A stretch of 64,000 bases of DNA from Akebia trifoliata (lineage: Eukaryota > Streptophyta > Magnoliopsida > Ranunculales > Lardizabalaceae): positions 13,308,760-13,372,759 of the forward strand of contig CM030718.1 of assembly GCA_017979445.1 (NCBI GenBank), given 5' to 3'. The position numbers and the translations under genes were made by a program. A model generated the notes under the pieces. It ran no database searches, was not told the DNA's origin, and was given only the letters and a program-made list of their open reading frames with translations. The first letter of the stretch is position 1, and every line of letters starts with the position of its first letter. Of the stretch, positions 11,680 to 22,296 are shown one piece after another.

Positions 11680-12024
11680 CGTGAGCAGTCTTGAAGAAAT
11701 GCAAGATTGCATCAGGACCAAGTCGTTTCTCGTAGAAATCAAAGTGAAGCATTTCGTTGCTCACATTCCAATGTACGAATTCCTCCTATATTTATTCATG
11801 AGACTTTGAATTCTGAGTTAACGGCCAATCGTAGCTGATCCCTTGTGAGATTACGCACCCATGCGGGGGTGTAAATTGGGTCCTCCCAAAAAATGTTGTG
11901 GCCCCTAGTGATAATTTTGTTGGCTCGAATGAATTCCAACATCTGGTCAGCTAAGGTATAGTTGATTTTGCCTGGGTGGGGTTCTGTTGCATACCATTTT
12001 AGCTCATTTTCAAAAATGAGTTCA
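11680..12024 (-). pseudogene. Captured GH10 endo-1,4-beta-xylanase fragment (frameshifted)
   Basis: The minus strand reads FENELKWYATEPHPGKINYT, then LADQMLEFIRANKIITRGHN, then IFWEDPIYTPAWVRNLTRDQL. After small frameshifts it continues EFVHWNVSNEMLHFDFY and EKRLGPDAILHFFKTAHE. This is the (beta/alpha)8 barrel of plant GH10 xylanases, including the WNVSNE strand with the acid/base glutamate. The frame is lost twice, near 11805 and 11790. After TAHE the sequence departs from the family, and the N-terminal modules and the nucleophile strand are absent. It is a non-functional transposon passenger; the parent gene should be elsewhere in the genome. Confidence 0.8.
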
Positions 12025-12340
12025 GTGAAACCGAGAGAGAATGAGAGAGTGAGAGCGAGAACGAGAGCGAGACCGGGAGAGAATGAGAGAGTGAGAGTGA
12101 GAGAGAGGGTTTGAACACGAGAGAGACGATGGAGAGAGGGTTCGACAGAAATAACAGAGAGTGAAAAAGAGTAAGAGAGAGGGTTTGAGAGAGTGAGAGA
12201 GAGTGAGAGAGAGTGAAAGAGAGAGAGAGAGAGGGGTTCTATCGATCGAGAAAGGGTTTGAGAGAGTGAGAGAAGGAGAGAGTGAGATCGAGAGAGGGTT
12301 TGAGAGAGTGAGAGAGAAGACGTCTGTCAAGAGAGAGAGA
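12022..12340 (+). repeat. GAGA-rich degenerate microsatellite
   Basis: GAGAGAGTGAGAGAGAG-type text with GGTTTGAGAGAGTG recurring several times. The arginine/serine ORFs read from it on both strands are artefacts. Confidence 0.9.
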
Positions 12341-12716
12341 AGGAGAGAGTTCTCACTCTCTGTAAAAATAACTTATGGTTTTAAAGAGATAGGGATGGGG
12401 CACTAAATACATGAAAGAAGAAGGGTGGCGCTGTAAATATTATATAACTTACTATTTATACGTTAAATTAAATCTGATCCATCCGATTATACTATATCCG
12501 ACGGCTTAAAAATGTTTGCCAAAATGTTTGATGCCGAACATTTCCCTTTTATCATTATTCTGTTTTTTACACACTTTGGCTAGAGGATGAAATTGAGGGT
12601 ATTTGAGTCATTTTACATCTCACTAAAAATAAAAATAATAATAAAGACATACGTATAGTAAATCAACCAAAATTGCATTCTCAAATAGACTGCTCTCAGA
12701 CTTGTCATATAATACC

Positions 12717-13496
12717 TAGGGGTGTCAATGGATAGCCGAAATCCGAATTCGAATTCGAATTCGAATTCGAAAAATCGGATATTATCCGAAATTTTCGGAT
12801 ATCGGATTCGGATTCGAATGTCATTTAAACATTCGAATGAGTTTCGGATACGAATTCGGATATTGCGATATCCGAATTCGATAATATCCGCTCCGATAAC
12901 AATACACATATTATGTATTTATGTTTTACAACGAAACTTTATATATGTAAATACACAGTGTTAAGTATTGCTGTCATACAATAAAACTTAATTTTAACAC
13001 TTTATCTTCTCAAACCCGCCAGCACCAAAACACAGACGGTAATGGAGGTTTCGTTTCGATCGAAAACGAGGGCATTACTCCGGCCGGAAATGAGGGCATT
13101 ACTCCGGCCGAAAACTCTCTCTCTCTCTCCCTCCGATCTGAACCAATCAGAGTAATTTTTTGAAGGAAATACGTGGGTTTCAACTTTCAACTGTGCGAAC
13201 TCCGACACATCTACTCCGGCTGGCGAGGATCCAGGTACATATTCTCTCTCTCTCTCTCTCTCAGACCTGAACTCGTCGGAGTAATTTTTCAGATGTAATC
13301 TATGGTTTTCGACTATGCGAACTCCGATCGGATCGGATATTATCGGATATCCGATATATTTTTCAGATTCGAATTCGAATGTTTATTAAGGATATCCGAT
13401 CGGATTCGAATTCGAATTCGGATAGTAATATATTTTTTCGGATTCGAATTCGGATATAGCAGTATCCGATCGGATACCTATCCGTTGACAGCCCTA
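12717..13496. mobile_element. Non-autonomous hAT-like element (780 bp)
   Basis: A perfect 8-bp duplication, ATAATACC (12709-12716 and 13497-13504), flanks it. The ends are TAGGGGTGTCAATGGATA and TATCCGTTGACAGCCCTA, an inverted repeat of the hAT type. Subterminal DNA is rich in GAATTCGAATTCG and GATCGGAT words. The centre (13000-13330) has a diverged duplication sharing GAGTAATTTTT and TGCGAACTCCGA. No transposase. It ends 135 bp before the ATG of the hexosaminidase gene and so bounds its core promoter. Confidence 0.85.
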
Positions 13497-13576
13497 ATAA
13501 TACCAAACAGATGACTCCAAATTACAACCCAACAAATGCACCAACAACAAGAGAATTTCGGACGCCCCAACACTTT

Positions 13577-13583
13577 TATTTAA
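13577..13583 (+). promoter_or_regulatory. Candidate TATA box of the hexosaminidase gene
   Basis: TATTTAA about 50 bases before the ATG, in the 127 bp between the hAT insertion and the start codon, with an AC/CT-rich leader after it. It is the best TATA-like match there, but not canonical. Confidence 0.4.
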
Positions 13584-13631
13584 GTTCAAAGTCTTCCCCG
13601 TCTTTGCAGATCACACACTTCTCATCACATC

Positions 13632-16600
13632 ATGTGGACCAACATCATGATCTCTTCTATCTTCATCATTCTCCTTTCTTCAATCTCAACCGTACAATCT
13701 CAAATCAACGTATGGCCCAAACCACGCACTCTCTCATGGCCCCATCCACAAGCCACTCTCCTCTCTCCAATCTTCCAAATCAAATCTCCCAATCACAAAC
13801 ACCTCTCACCTGCCGTTAACCGTTACCTCCGTCTCATACTATCTGAGCATCACCAACCCATCATCCCACCTGCCGTTAACATCTCATCCACCTCTCCGTT
13901 ACAAACCCTAACCTTAACCATCACAGACCTCATCTCACCTCTACAACATGGCGTAAATGAATCCTACACCCTCACTATCCCAACCGTTGGATCAGCAGCC
14001 AATCTAACAGCGGAGACTGTGTGGGGAGCCATGAGAGGACTCGAGACGTTTTCCCAACTCGTTTGGGGTGACCCATTGCGAGTTGCAACGGGTTTGTTTG
14101 TATGGGACTCACCGATTTTTGGGCATAGAGGAGTAGTGCTTGATACATCGAGGAATTATTATGGGGTTGAGGATCTATTGAGGATGATAGAGGTGATGGG
14201 AGCGAATAAGCTTAATGTGTTTCATTGGCACATAACGGACTCTCATTCGTTCCCAATTGTTTTGCCATCAGAGCCGGATCTCGCCAGTAAAGGGTCGTAT
14301 GGGGCGGATATGCAGTATTCTCCTGCTGATGTGCAAAGGATTGTCGAATTCGGATTCGAACATGGGGTTCGGGTCATGCCCGAGATCGACGCTCCAGGTG
14401 AGTAGCTCTCTCTCTCTCTCTCTCTCTGAATCGGATCTAAAAATATTTATTAACCATATAGGGGTGCAACTTTGCTACTTCAATTCAAACCGAGAATAAA
14501 ACCAAACCGATTCAGTTTTCGGTTAAGAAAATAGAGAACCGCTCAATTTGAGATTTAGAGTGCTTGGTTCAAGACTTACGTGGATTTGGCTTGATTTTGT
14601 TTTGATTCTATAGACATTTGAGTTTGGTTTTGGTTTTGGTTCTTAATTATGGAACCAATAAACCTATAGTGGATCAATTTTGATTTGACCTCAAATTGCA
14701 TCCCTGTAATTAGATTTAGATGCAAATCCGGATCCAGATTTGACTTAAATTATACTAATTAAGACCATATTTGAACCCATTGTGTTAGCTGAATGGGTTA
14801 GTCGGGTTGAGTCCGATGAAGAAATATTAAGTCATATTTTTTACCCATGTTTATTTGGATCTAGCCTAAGGACCAAACTCGTTAAAATTAAGTTTTAGAC
14901 AGGGGTGCAACTTGGTCTGGTTTAAACCAAGAATCGAATCAAATCGAGAGTTTTGGATTGGTTTGATTTGGTTTATAATGAATTTTGGTTCGATTCCGGG
15001 TTAACAAAATAGAGAACTAACCAATTTGGTTCGATTCTCGATTCATGCCTTGTAAGAACCGAACCAATCAGAGAACCAAATTCTTATATTAATAAAATTA
15101 TAAATAAATTTATTAATCTATTTAATAAGCTATACCCATTTTTTATGAATAAATTGATTATTTTTTCATGGATGAGATTAATGACTTTTTTTTGAATGGA
15201 TACGTTAATGATTTTTGTATTAGTATTGATTGATAGAGTAATGACTCATCATATGAGATTTCATATTTTTATTATATTTATTTTTATTAAAAATATGTTG
15301 ATTTAATTAGGTTTTGAAGATATTGGCAATCCATAGAACCGAACCAAATCGACCTTAGCTCGGTTTGGGTTGGTTTGATTTGATTCCGGTTCTCACCTAA
15401 TGGAACCAACGTAGGTCTGTTTGATTCCAATTTGACCTCAAACCGAACCAAGTTGCACCCCTAGTTTTAGATGACTTAATTTTCAGGTCAAGTGCGACTC
15501 ATTTTATGCCCCACTGGCCACTGTTGACATTAATATTTGGGGCTTTGGGCCATTAAGGCATTGACATATCCCTCCAGTTTTCGACGAACATTTGAGGTAG
15601 TTATCCTTTACAATGTATACCAATTGACAACCGTCTTCTAAAATATATTAACAGGCAATAACTTAAAGGGTCAGGTTCAAGGGCCATATGAGAAAACTTT
15701 CGACGGTAAATAAAATTTTAAAATATGGGTTAGAAATTTTGGATTGAGCTGATTTTTTGTGAGGATGATCTCTATGATGGGAAGATCATCTAAAAAAAAA
15801 AAAATCAGCCCAATCTGAAACTTCTAACCCCATTAAAAGTGATTTAGAATGTGGACCGTCGATTTTTTACCAATTTTTATCACTAATTTGTAAATCACTT
15901 TTGATGGATTTAGAAGTTTCTGATTGAGCTGATTTTTTGTGAGGATGATCTTCTCATCATAGTGACCATCCTTGCAAAAAATCAGCTCAATCCAAAACCT
16001 CTAACCCTTATTTTGAAAAACGAAAGTTTTCTCATATGTTTTCTCATATGGCCCTTGAACCTGACCCTAACTTAAATGCCCTTATCTTCAACCTTTAACT
16101 AGATGGAACCCTTGTTATTGTTTCCCAAAGACTTGTCATCTTCAAACTCTTCAACCTCTTGTTAAATTCTTTTAACCTTTCAAACATGTTCTCACGGTTT
16201 GAAAGTTAATGGAAATAGAAAGTTGGGGTTGAAGATGACTCAATTTTGGGAGAAAAAGGTACTTTGGTTAGAGGTAGACGCGAGGGTATTTAGGCCATTT
16301 CCATTAGTTTATGAGAAATGACTATCAAGGGCTATGTGTAAAACAGTTCACTCTTATAATTAGCACAAATAAATCCACATTGACAATTACAGATAAAGTC
16401 TATCCCACTCACATTCATGAAGTAGTGGTCCACAACTGTCCCCCGGCACATCTTCATTCTAATAAGATTATGTCAATTAGTGGAATTATGTTTAGTTATT
16501 CAGTTATTTAGTTTTCCTATGTACTCTGTAAGTAATCTCTTCAATAAACAAAAAGTAAGAAAAGAAGTTACATAGGAAAACTAAATAACCAAGTAACTAA

Positions 16601-18110
16601 ACATAACTCCAATAATTTGACATGATCTTATTAGAATGAAGGCCTGGGACAGTTGTGGACCACTACTTCATAAATGTGAGTGGGGTAGACTTTATCTGTA
16701 ACTTTCAATGTGGATTGATGATGTGGATTTATTTGTGCTCAGATTATGAGAGTGAACTGTTTTACACTATGTCATTGCTTTTAAAGCACAGGTGTCTGAA
16801 ACAAGAAAAGAGTCAAGGGAATGCCATCGATTTGAATGGGGTTGTTAGTGGATCAGATCATATCCGATCCGAAAACTCCAGGTCTAGATCAATGTTTTGG
16901 ATTCTAATAAAGACCCAATCCAAAAAGAATTTATTTGATTTGTTAAAACGTTAGAAAGTACATAAATTATATCCCACTCTATTGATCCTTAATAATCTCA
17001 AATCTCTATTGATCATCTGAAAACAATGGTTTGGGCAGATCCAATGGATCTATCTGGTCAGATGGGGTGTTAGTGGGTCATGTAGACCCGATGGGCTTTT
17101 AGGTCTGGAAAAAATGGGCCAGAGCTGATCCGTAATAGGCCTGAGCTTAATTCAATACTTATAAAAATAATGGATCATGGATTGCAGGGCATACGGGATC
17201 GTGGGCTGAAGCTTATCCGGAGATCGTTACATGTGCAAATATGTTCTGGTGGCCAGCAGGTACTGCTTGGGAAGACCGACTCGCATCAGAACCGGGTACG
17301 GGTCACCTTAACCCACTCAACCCAAAAACCTACCAAGTCATGGAAAATGTTGTTCGAGACATGGTGTCTCTCTTCCCAGAAGGCTTCTACCATGCAGGAT
17401 CGGACGAGATTATCCCTGGTTGTTGGAAAGCCGATCCAACCGTTCAAAATTTCTTATCCACCGGTGGGACGCTTAGTCATCTTCTAGAGAAGTTCACAAA
17501 ATCCACCTTCCCGTACATCGTGTCCCTTAATCGTACAGTGGTATATTGGGAGGATATCATATTAGATGCCAATGTGAAGGTGGACCCAAAAATTCTCCCT
17601 CCCGAGTGGACCATTTTACAAACGTGGAACAACGGTATAAACAACACTAAACGTATTGTTTCAGCTGGTTATCGAGTGATCGTCTCGTCTTCAGATTACT
17701 ACTACTTGGATTGTGGTCACGGTGATTTCTTAGGGAACGATAGTACATTCGATAGCAATGGTGGTTCATGGTGTGGACCATTTAAGACATGGCAGAGAAT
17801 ATATGATTATGACATAGCCGAAGGATTGAATGAGACAGAAGCAATGTTGGTTTTAGGAGGTGAGGTAGCATTGTGGTCGGAACAAGCGGACCCAAAGGTT
17901 TTGGACTCTAGATTGTGGCCTAGAACTTCTGCAATGGCCGAGGTATTGTGGTCAGGGAATCAAGATGAGACGGGGAAGAAGAGGAATGCTGAGGCGACCG
18001 ATAGGTTGAATGAATGGCGCTATAGGATGGTGTCTAGGGGTGTTGGGGCTGAGCCCATTCAACCTCTTTGGTGTGTTACTCACCCAGGAATGTGTAATAC
18101 GGTTCAGTGA
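13632..18110 (+). CDS. HEXO2: GH20 beta-N-acetylhexosaminidase, HEXO2-like, two exons
   Basis: Hydrolyses terminal beta-linked GlcNAc/GalNAc, in plants mainly from N-glycans in the secretory path or at the cell surface. Exon 1 is 13632-14397 (CCAG/GTGAGT), exon 2 is 17188-18110 (TTGCAG/GG), phase 1, giving 562 residues, near the family length. Residues 1-23 form a signal peptide or anchor (hydrophobic IFIILLSS, then [11 protein letters not shown]). A GH20b-like N-terminal domain leads to the barrel: [41 protein letters not shown]. The catalytic Asp-Glu pair is D328-E329 in [12 protein letters not shown], where many relatives have GG for GS. Substrate-pocket tryptophans and the end [13 protein letters not shown] are present. 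Six N-glycosylation sequons are visible. The ATG is the first in a good leader. HEXO2 is favoured over HEXO1/3 because those have many introns; the paralogue call is an inference. No stop or frameshift, so probably functional. Confidence 0.88.
14460..14706. mobile_element. Degenerate hAT-like MITE in the HEXO intron
   Basis: The ends AGGGGTGCAACTT and TTGCATCCCTG, and interior words (AACCGAGAATAAAACC, GAGAACCG), resemble the better copy at 14900-15463. The flanking 8-mers match only partly. Confidence 0.5.
14900..15463. mobile_element. hAT-like MITE in the HEXO intron (564 bp)
   Basis: The ends CAGGGGTGCAACTTGG and CCAAGTTGCACCCCTA form an inverted repeat, flanked by the perfect 8-bp duplication GTTTTAGA (14892-14899 and 15464-15471). 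The outer arms keep complementary GGTTTGGTTCGG-like text over more than 100 bases. There is no coding content. Confidence 0.88.
15668..16067. mobile_element. Mutator-type MITE in the HEXO intron (400 bp)
   Basis: A perfect 9-bp duplication, TAACTTAAA (15659-15667 and 16068-16076), flanks inverted ends GGGTCAGGTTCAAGGGCC and GGCCCTTGAACCTGACCC. A second, inner inverted pair (TTGAGCTGATTTTTTGTGAG and its partners near 15800 and 15980) makes most of the element self-complementary. Confidence 0.9.
16330..16771. repeat. Long foldback (about 190-bp arms) in the HEXO intron
   Basis: The left arm 16330-16523 (GGGCTATGTGTAAAACAG to TTTAGTTTTCCTATGTA) is closely complementary to the right arm 16569-16771 (TACATAGGAAAACTAAAT to CTGTTTTACACTATGTC), with a 45-base loop. 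This is a MITE-like or foldback element. No clear target duplication. If left in intron RNA it would form one long hairpin. Confidence 0.88.
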
Positions 18111-18241
18111 AATTTGTTGATACCAGAAATAAGAGAAAGATCGAGACGTTGAATTGTTATTATATGTATTGTGTCATTTTCACAAATTAGATGGAATTAA
18201 GTTGTAGTTATGGATAATGTGGGGGCAAAATTTGTGATAAC

Positions 18242-18512
18242 TAGAGCTGTCAATGGGTCGGATCAATTTCGTACCATTCCATTAAGGATCGGATCTGGAA
18301 ACCCGATCTAATAACAATCGGATCGGACCAAACCCGATTTGATGTACAAAGTCTACATAACTTCATATATTTAAACAAATATATCATATAATTCATAGTA
18401 TTTTACCGGATCAGGTTCTTATTGGATCGACACATGATCAATCCAGATCCAATCCAATAAGATATCAGATTGGAATCTAAATCATCGATCCAGTCCATTT
18501 TTAACAGCCCTA
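18242..18512. mobile_element. hAT-like MITE just after HEXO
   Basis: The ends TAGAGCTGTCAATGGGTC and TTTTTAACAGCCCTA are imperfect inverted repeats. Flanking 8-mers GTGATAAC and ACGATAAC agree at six of eight. It begins 131 bp after the stop codon, in or just past the 3' UTR. Confidence 0.65.
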
Positions 18513-18520
18513 ACGATAAC

Positions 18521-19794
18521 TTCTATTCCTCTAGATTTTCTCTTTATAAACAGTCTTCTTGATTTGATGAAATCATTCGTGGCAGACATCAAATAGGAGA
18601 ATAGGAGATAATATTATGGGATTTGTTGCAAATTCGATGTTTCGTATAATGTTAATAGCATAATTCTAATTAAAAATACTTTTAAATAGAATCCGGACTT
18701 CTTAGGGATAACCTTTCTCACTATTACTTAATTGACTCATATATATGCAATTAAATGAGATGTAATAGAAGTATTTCCTCACAACTATCAGTATCATGCC
18801 CACACAACATTATTAGGTTCTATATAGTTTCCAAAATACTCTTTGAGAAACCAATTAGATATAAATCAAATATTTTAGCATTAACACCTGAACACATCTC
18901 AAATCTGAATACTTCCTTCTTCAGACAATTGTAGATGCAATTTCTTGCACTACCTCGAGATTTGCAACTTCTGCTCTGATTCCGCACGTCCAGAACTGCT
19001 GGGTGTGCTTGCAACACATCCTCTTTGACGCCCTAGTCAAATTAAGTGTAAAAATTTGCAGAGTTCCTTCTATATCATAGAAAAACATACTTTTTGCACC
19101 CTTTTCCTCTCTTATTTATAGATATTTTGTCCTGATCTTTTTGGATTCTTTACTGATGTCATCTTCCTCAAAATTTAGAATTTTGGTTGGAATGTACTTC
19201 CTTTTTAATCATGTATGGATTCATGGAATATATTTAGTAACAGATTCCTTGTATCTAGGATAATCTCTTATATTTCGGAGTTCGAATATTTGTTCCACTT
19301 CTTTGCTCCCGAGATCCAACTCTGAGTTTGGCATTGGGGTTGTTCCTTATCACTTTATATATCTCGAATTCGGATGGTCACGATGTTCTGGTTTGATGTC
19401 ATCACTAAAATGATCATCCACAATACCCCCTCTCGGGGGTTCAAATTTCATTCGAATCCTTTGAGATCTGACTTCAACATCTGTGGCATGTGGCCTCCTC
19501 CCTTTTGTTTGTGTGCCTTAATTGTTGCGTCGATACGTCCTCAAGAATTCGAACGACGCAATGACAGGTATTTACTTTGGTAACTCAATGGTTGCACCAT
19601 GTGCGAAACCCGATAACAGTGCACCTAGTACGCTTGCCAATATTCTCACCTGATTGGTTCTTTGGGCACGCGTGTTCATATTGGTCGCATCGATCGTCGT
19701 GTCTTAGCACTACGAAGGCTGCTCATTATTAGTGTATTCTTTTATGTCATCTCCTTAGTTTATTTCGAATCAGAAATCTCATTAATTCTAAGTC
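18521..19794. other. Upstream region of the broken transposon gene; no ORF recognised
   Basis: No protein family is recognised on either strand. The last kilobase looks like a promoter/leader region for the pseudogene that starts at 20020, with a TATA box at 19795. Confidence 0.4.
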
Positions 19795-19802
19795 TATAAA
19801 TA
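19795..19802 (+). promoter_or_regulatory. TATA box of the PF04195-like gene
   Basis: TATAAATA followed by a pyrimidine-rich leader (CTTTTCTTCTTCTTTC and similar) and an ATG 218 bases downstream. This fits a plant Pol II promoter. Confidence 0.6.
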
Positions 19803-20019
19803 CCCCTAACTCTTTCCTTTTCTTCTTCTTTCATGATTTATTTCACTTTCTTTTCTCTTCTCTCTTGCCTCTTCTTTGCTTTATTGCCTGTGCTTCCATT
19901 TAGATTCTCAAAGAGGTTGAAGGAAGTTTTCGTCTCAATTGCTTCTATTTTAGATAAGGGCATTTGATTTTTTGGGGTTTTTCTTTCTCTTCTTCTCTGT
20001 TGTCTTCGTAGCTTCCTCC

Positions 20020-20845
20020 ATGACTAAAGGGATATCTTATTCCCCTTACTACCTTCCCATGGATGCAATTAGGGATGCCTAGGGCATCCCTGAAGAAGTT
20101 GGGACTTCTTATATCGAGGAGTCCCCCTTCTCGCAAGATTTTCCTCAAGATACCATTGCGGTATTCTAGGGACAATTCAAAGCTGGCCTCCAAGTTCCTT
20201 TTAGTCGATTACTTCGGGAGGTCTTAAATTGCTATAGGAGGGCTCCAGGTCAGATGAACGGTAATTTTTACCAACTCATGCACACTATCGAGCAAATTAA
20301 TGCTCGCCTAAACTAGGGTGGGAAGCTCGGTTTATTGCATATCCGATATTTTTTCACCCTCAAGAGGTGCATTGGGAGGAAGGGCTTCTTTTACTTGACT
20401 AAGAGGAGAGGGAAATCCCCCCTATTCATTTTGCCCAACTTGGATAAAGATTGGTTCCTATATCTGATAAAATTGATCAGAGAGTGGGAGCATGTAGTTG
20501 GGGACGAAGGTCCCAGTTTCTCCTTCAACACCTTAAATCATATTGGTAAGCATTCCGACCTATGTTTTTTTTTCTTTTCTGCGGCTTTGTGTTTTTTACT
20601 TGACACTCATTTCTTTTTCTTTAGATCCGAGTAAAGACAAGAGAGTTCTAGACTCAGTTTTCATTGCTAACCTTCTTGTTGACTGTGCCTTTTACAACAG
20701 GGTCACCAACTTCCTTTCTATCGAGATTGATGAGGAGGACGAGGTGGTAAGGAGCTCCTCGAGACCTCTCTAGCGCTTCTATGAAGAAGAAGAAGACCTT
20801 GGCGACATGGCCTTCATTTGATCTAGAGGCTTTGTTGATGACTCT
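20020..20845 (+). pseudogene. Putative gypsy-type transposon gene (PF04195-like), 5' part
   Basis: Starts MTKGISYSPYYLPMD. The domain signature FKAGLQVPFSRLLREVL...APGQM, then RYFFTLKR and GFFYLTKRRGKSPL, is that of the plant family named putative gypsy-type transposon. Exon 1 ends at 20545; a 79-bp GT-AG intron (20546-20624) restores the frame to DPSKDKRVLDSVFIANLL. Three in-frame TAG stops in exon 1 (after RDA, AVF and LN) and two stops in exon 2 kill it; all could come from CAG or TGG. An Athila element cuts it at 20845 after GFVDDS, and the protein resumes at 48513. The function of this family is unknown. Confidence 0.72.
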
Positions 20846-22182
20846 TGATGAGTAGGTTTTATACCTACGAATTAATCACTTTTAAATATAATATTTTGTT
20901 AATTTTAGAGTCTTTTAGTTTTTTTTAGTTAAGTTTAGTTTATTTTATACTTTTTATGTGATTTTATGTTTTTATTTGATTTTTATGCTTATTTTATAGA
21001 TTAGGAACAATATGGAACATTGGGATGTTTGCATACGTTTAGGAGAAATTCTGGACTCAAATTTGTTCACTCTCGGAAGAAGGAAGCTAAGCATACAAGC
21101 TAGAAAGTCTTCAAGTCGTAGCTTGATAGATAACGAGGCCGCGGTGGGAATTCAAGAATGGCATAACAGAAATATTAAAATACAAGCCGCGGCATGATAT
21201 ATTGGGAGGCCATGGCCTACTTACGTTTTCAGCTTTACATGTTAATTTGTGGTGACCGAATTAGAGATGGATTTTGGGACTCTTAAACCCTAATGACTCC
21301 ATACTTATAAATAGGAAAGTTTAACCCTTATTCAGGGACAGAAGTTTTGGGGTTTTTCTTGGAGACACAAGATCGAGAAGGAGGACAAGAGCTGGAGATT
21401 CGACTTTTGAGTTTTATCTTTTTGAACTTTATCTCTTCTCTTGATATTTGTAATCTCTAAGAATGGCTGAATACTTTCGTGATTTTGTTTTATTTTCAAT
21501 GATTAACTAATTTCTATTCTAAGGTTATAATGGAACCCATTCATGATATTTGATTAGTTTTATTTATTTCTTCTCTGATTTCACATGTGATTGTTTATTC
21601 TATCCTATGTTTAATGCGATTTAATTAACTGACCATTGATTGAATTGATTTGTGAACCTTAATAATATCGACAGAGTTATTTTGTGTTCATGACCTAGAT
21701 ACAGTAACATATGCTAATTTGAGATAGACATATACTCAAGTTGCGTGTGCATCCCTTATGAGAGCTTAGTCTTAATGAATTCTTCTTGATTTAATTCTCA
21801 TAGACATATAGGGAGTTAGTTTAGAAGGGTATTTTTACATGACCATCGACAGAGGCTTGTAGAGAATTTAGTATTTTTGGATGACAATTATAGTGGATTA
21901 ATTTATCATAGAAGGAAAGATAATCTAATTAAGTGGAGTGTTTGGGGGAATTATAAACCTAGATTTTATCACTCATTGATTTTAAATCTACAAATTTATT
22001 TTCTCCGTTAGTTTTCTTGTTTAGTTTTAATTCCTATTTTTACTTTTGTTTGGATAAAATTAGAGTGAGATAAATTGGTAATTAGCAATAGATTGGTATT
22101 TAGTCTCCGTGGGAACGATACTTCCTTATCACTTTATTACTTATTTCGATACGTATACTTGCGTGCGTAAATATAGACAACA
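20846..22182 (+). repeat. Athila 5' LTR (1337 bp)
   Basis: TGATGAGTAGG...TAGACAACA, almost the same as 47174-48512 (1339 bp). TATAAATA at about 21307 is the probable promoter. A small ORF (MEHWDVCIRLGEILDS...) is present in both LTRs but shows no sign of being a gene. Confidence 0.95.
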
Positions 22183-22188
22183 AGTTTT

Positions 22189-22206
22189 TGGCGCCGCTGC
22201 CGGGGA
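22189..22206 (+). promoter_or_regulatory. Athila primer-binding site (tRNA-Asp type)
   Basis: TGGCGCCGCTGCCGGGGA, six bases after the LTR. Complementary, with one likely mismatch, to the 3' end of plant tRNA-Asp, the usual Athila primer. Confidence 0.85.
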
Positions 22207-22296
22207 CTAATTTATTAATCTTTTTCTTAATATTAATTCAATCATATTTGATTTTAGACCAAATTTTTCTTTATTTTGTAAGTGTTTGGCTAGTGT

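Larger units (their letters stand above)
11351..12546. mobile_element. Mutator-like element carrying a gene fragment (Pack-MULE)
   Basis: A perfect 9-bp duplication, TTTTATCAT (11342-11350 and 12547-12555), flanks the 1196-bp element. The ends are degenerate inverted repeats: GGGTCCCGTTCGGC...GTTTGCCAAAC on the left and GTTTGCCAAAAT...GCCGAACATTTCCC on the right. Nine-base duplications are the mark of Mutator-like transposition. No transposase is present. Inside is a GH10 xylanase fragment (11680-12024), then a GA-rich tract (12022-12340). Confidence 0.8.

Noticed and set aside
12022..12406. Serine/arginine-rich frames on both strands
   Set aside because: Produced by the GA-rich microsatellite; complementary open frames on both strands are expected there.
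12613..12964. Overlapping frames with IRIRIRN / NSNSNSN text
   Set aside because: Come from GAATTCGAATTCG words at the end of the hAT-like element.
16655..16954. ORF in the HEXO intron
   Set aside because: Lies in the foldback arm and unique intron sequence; the splice sites and exon 2 frame exclude it from the gene.
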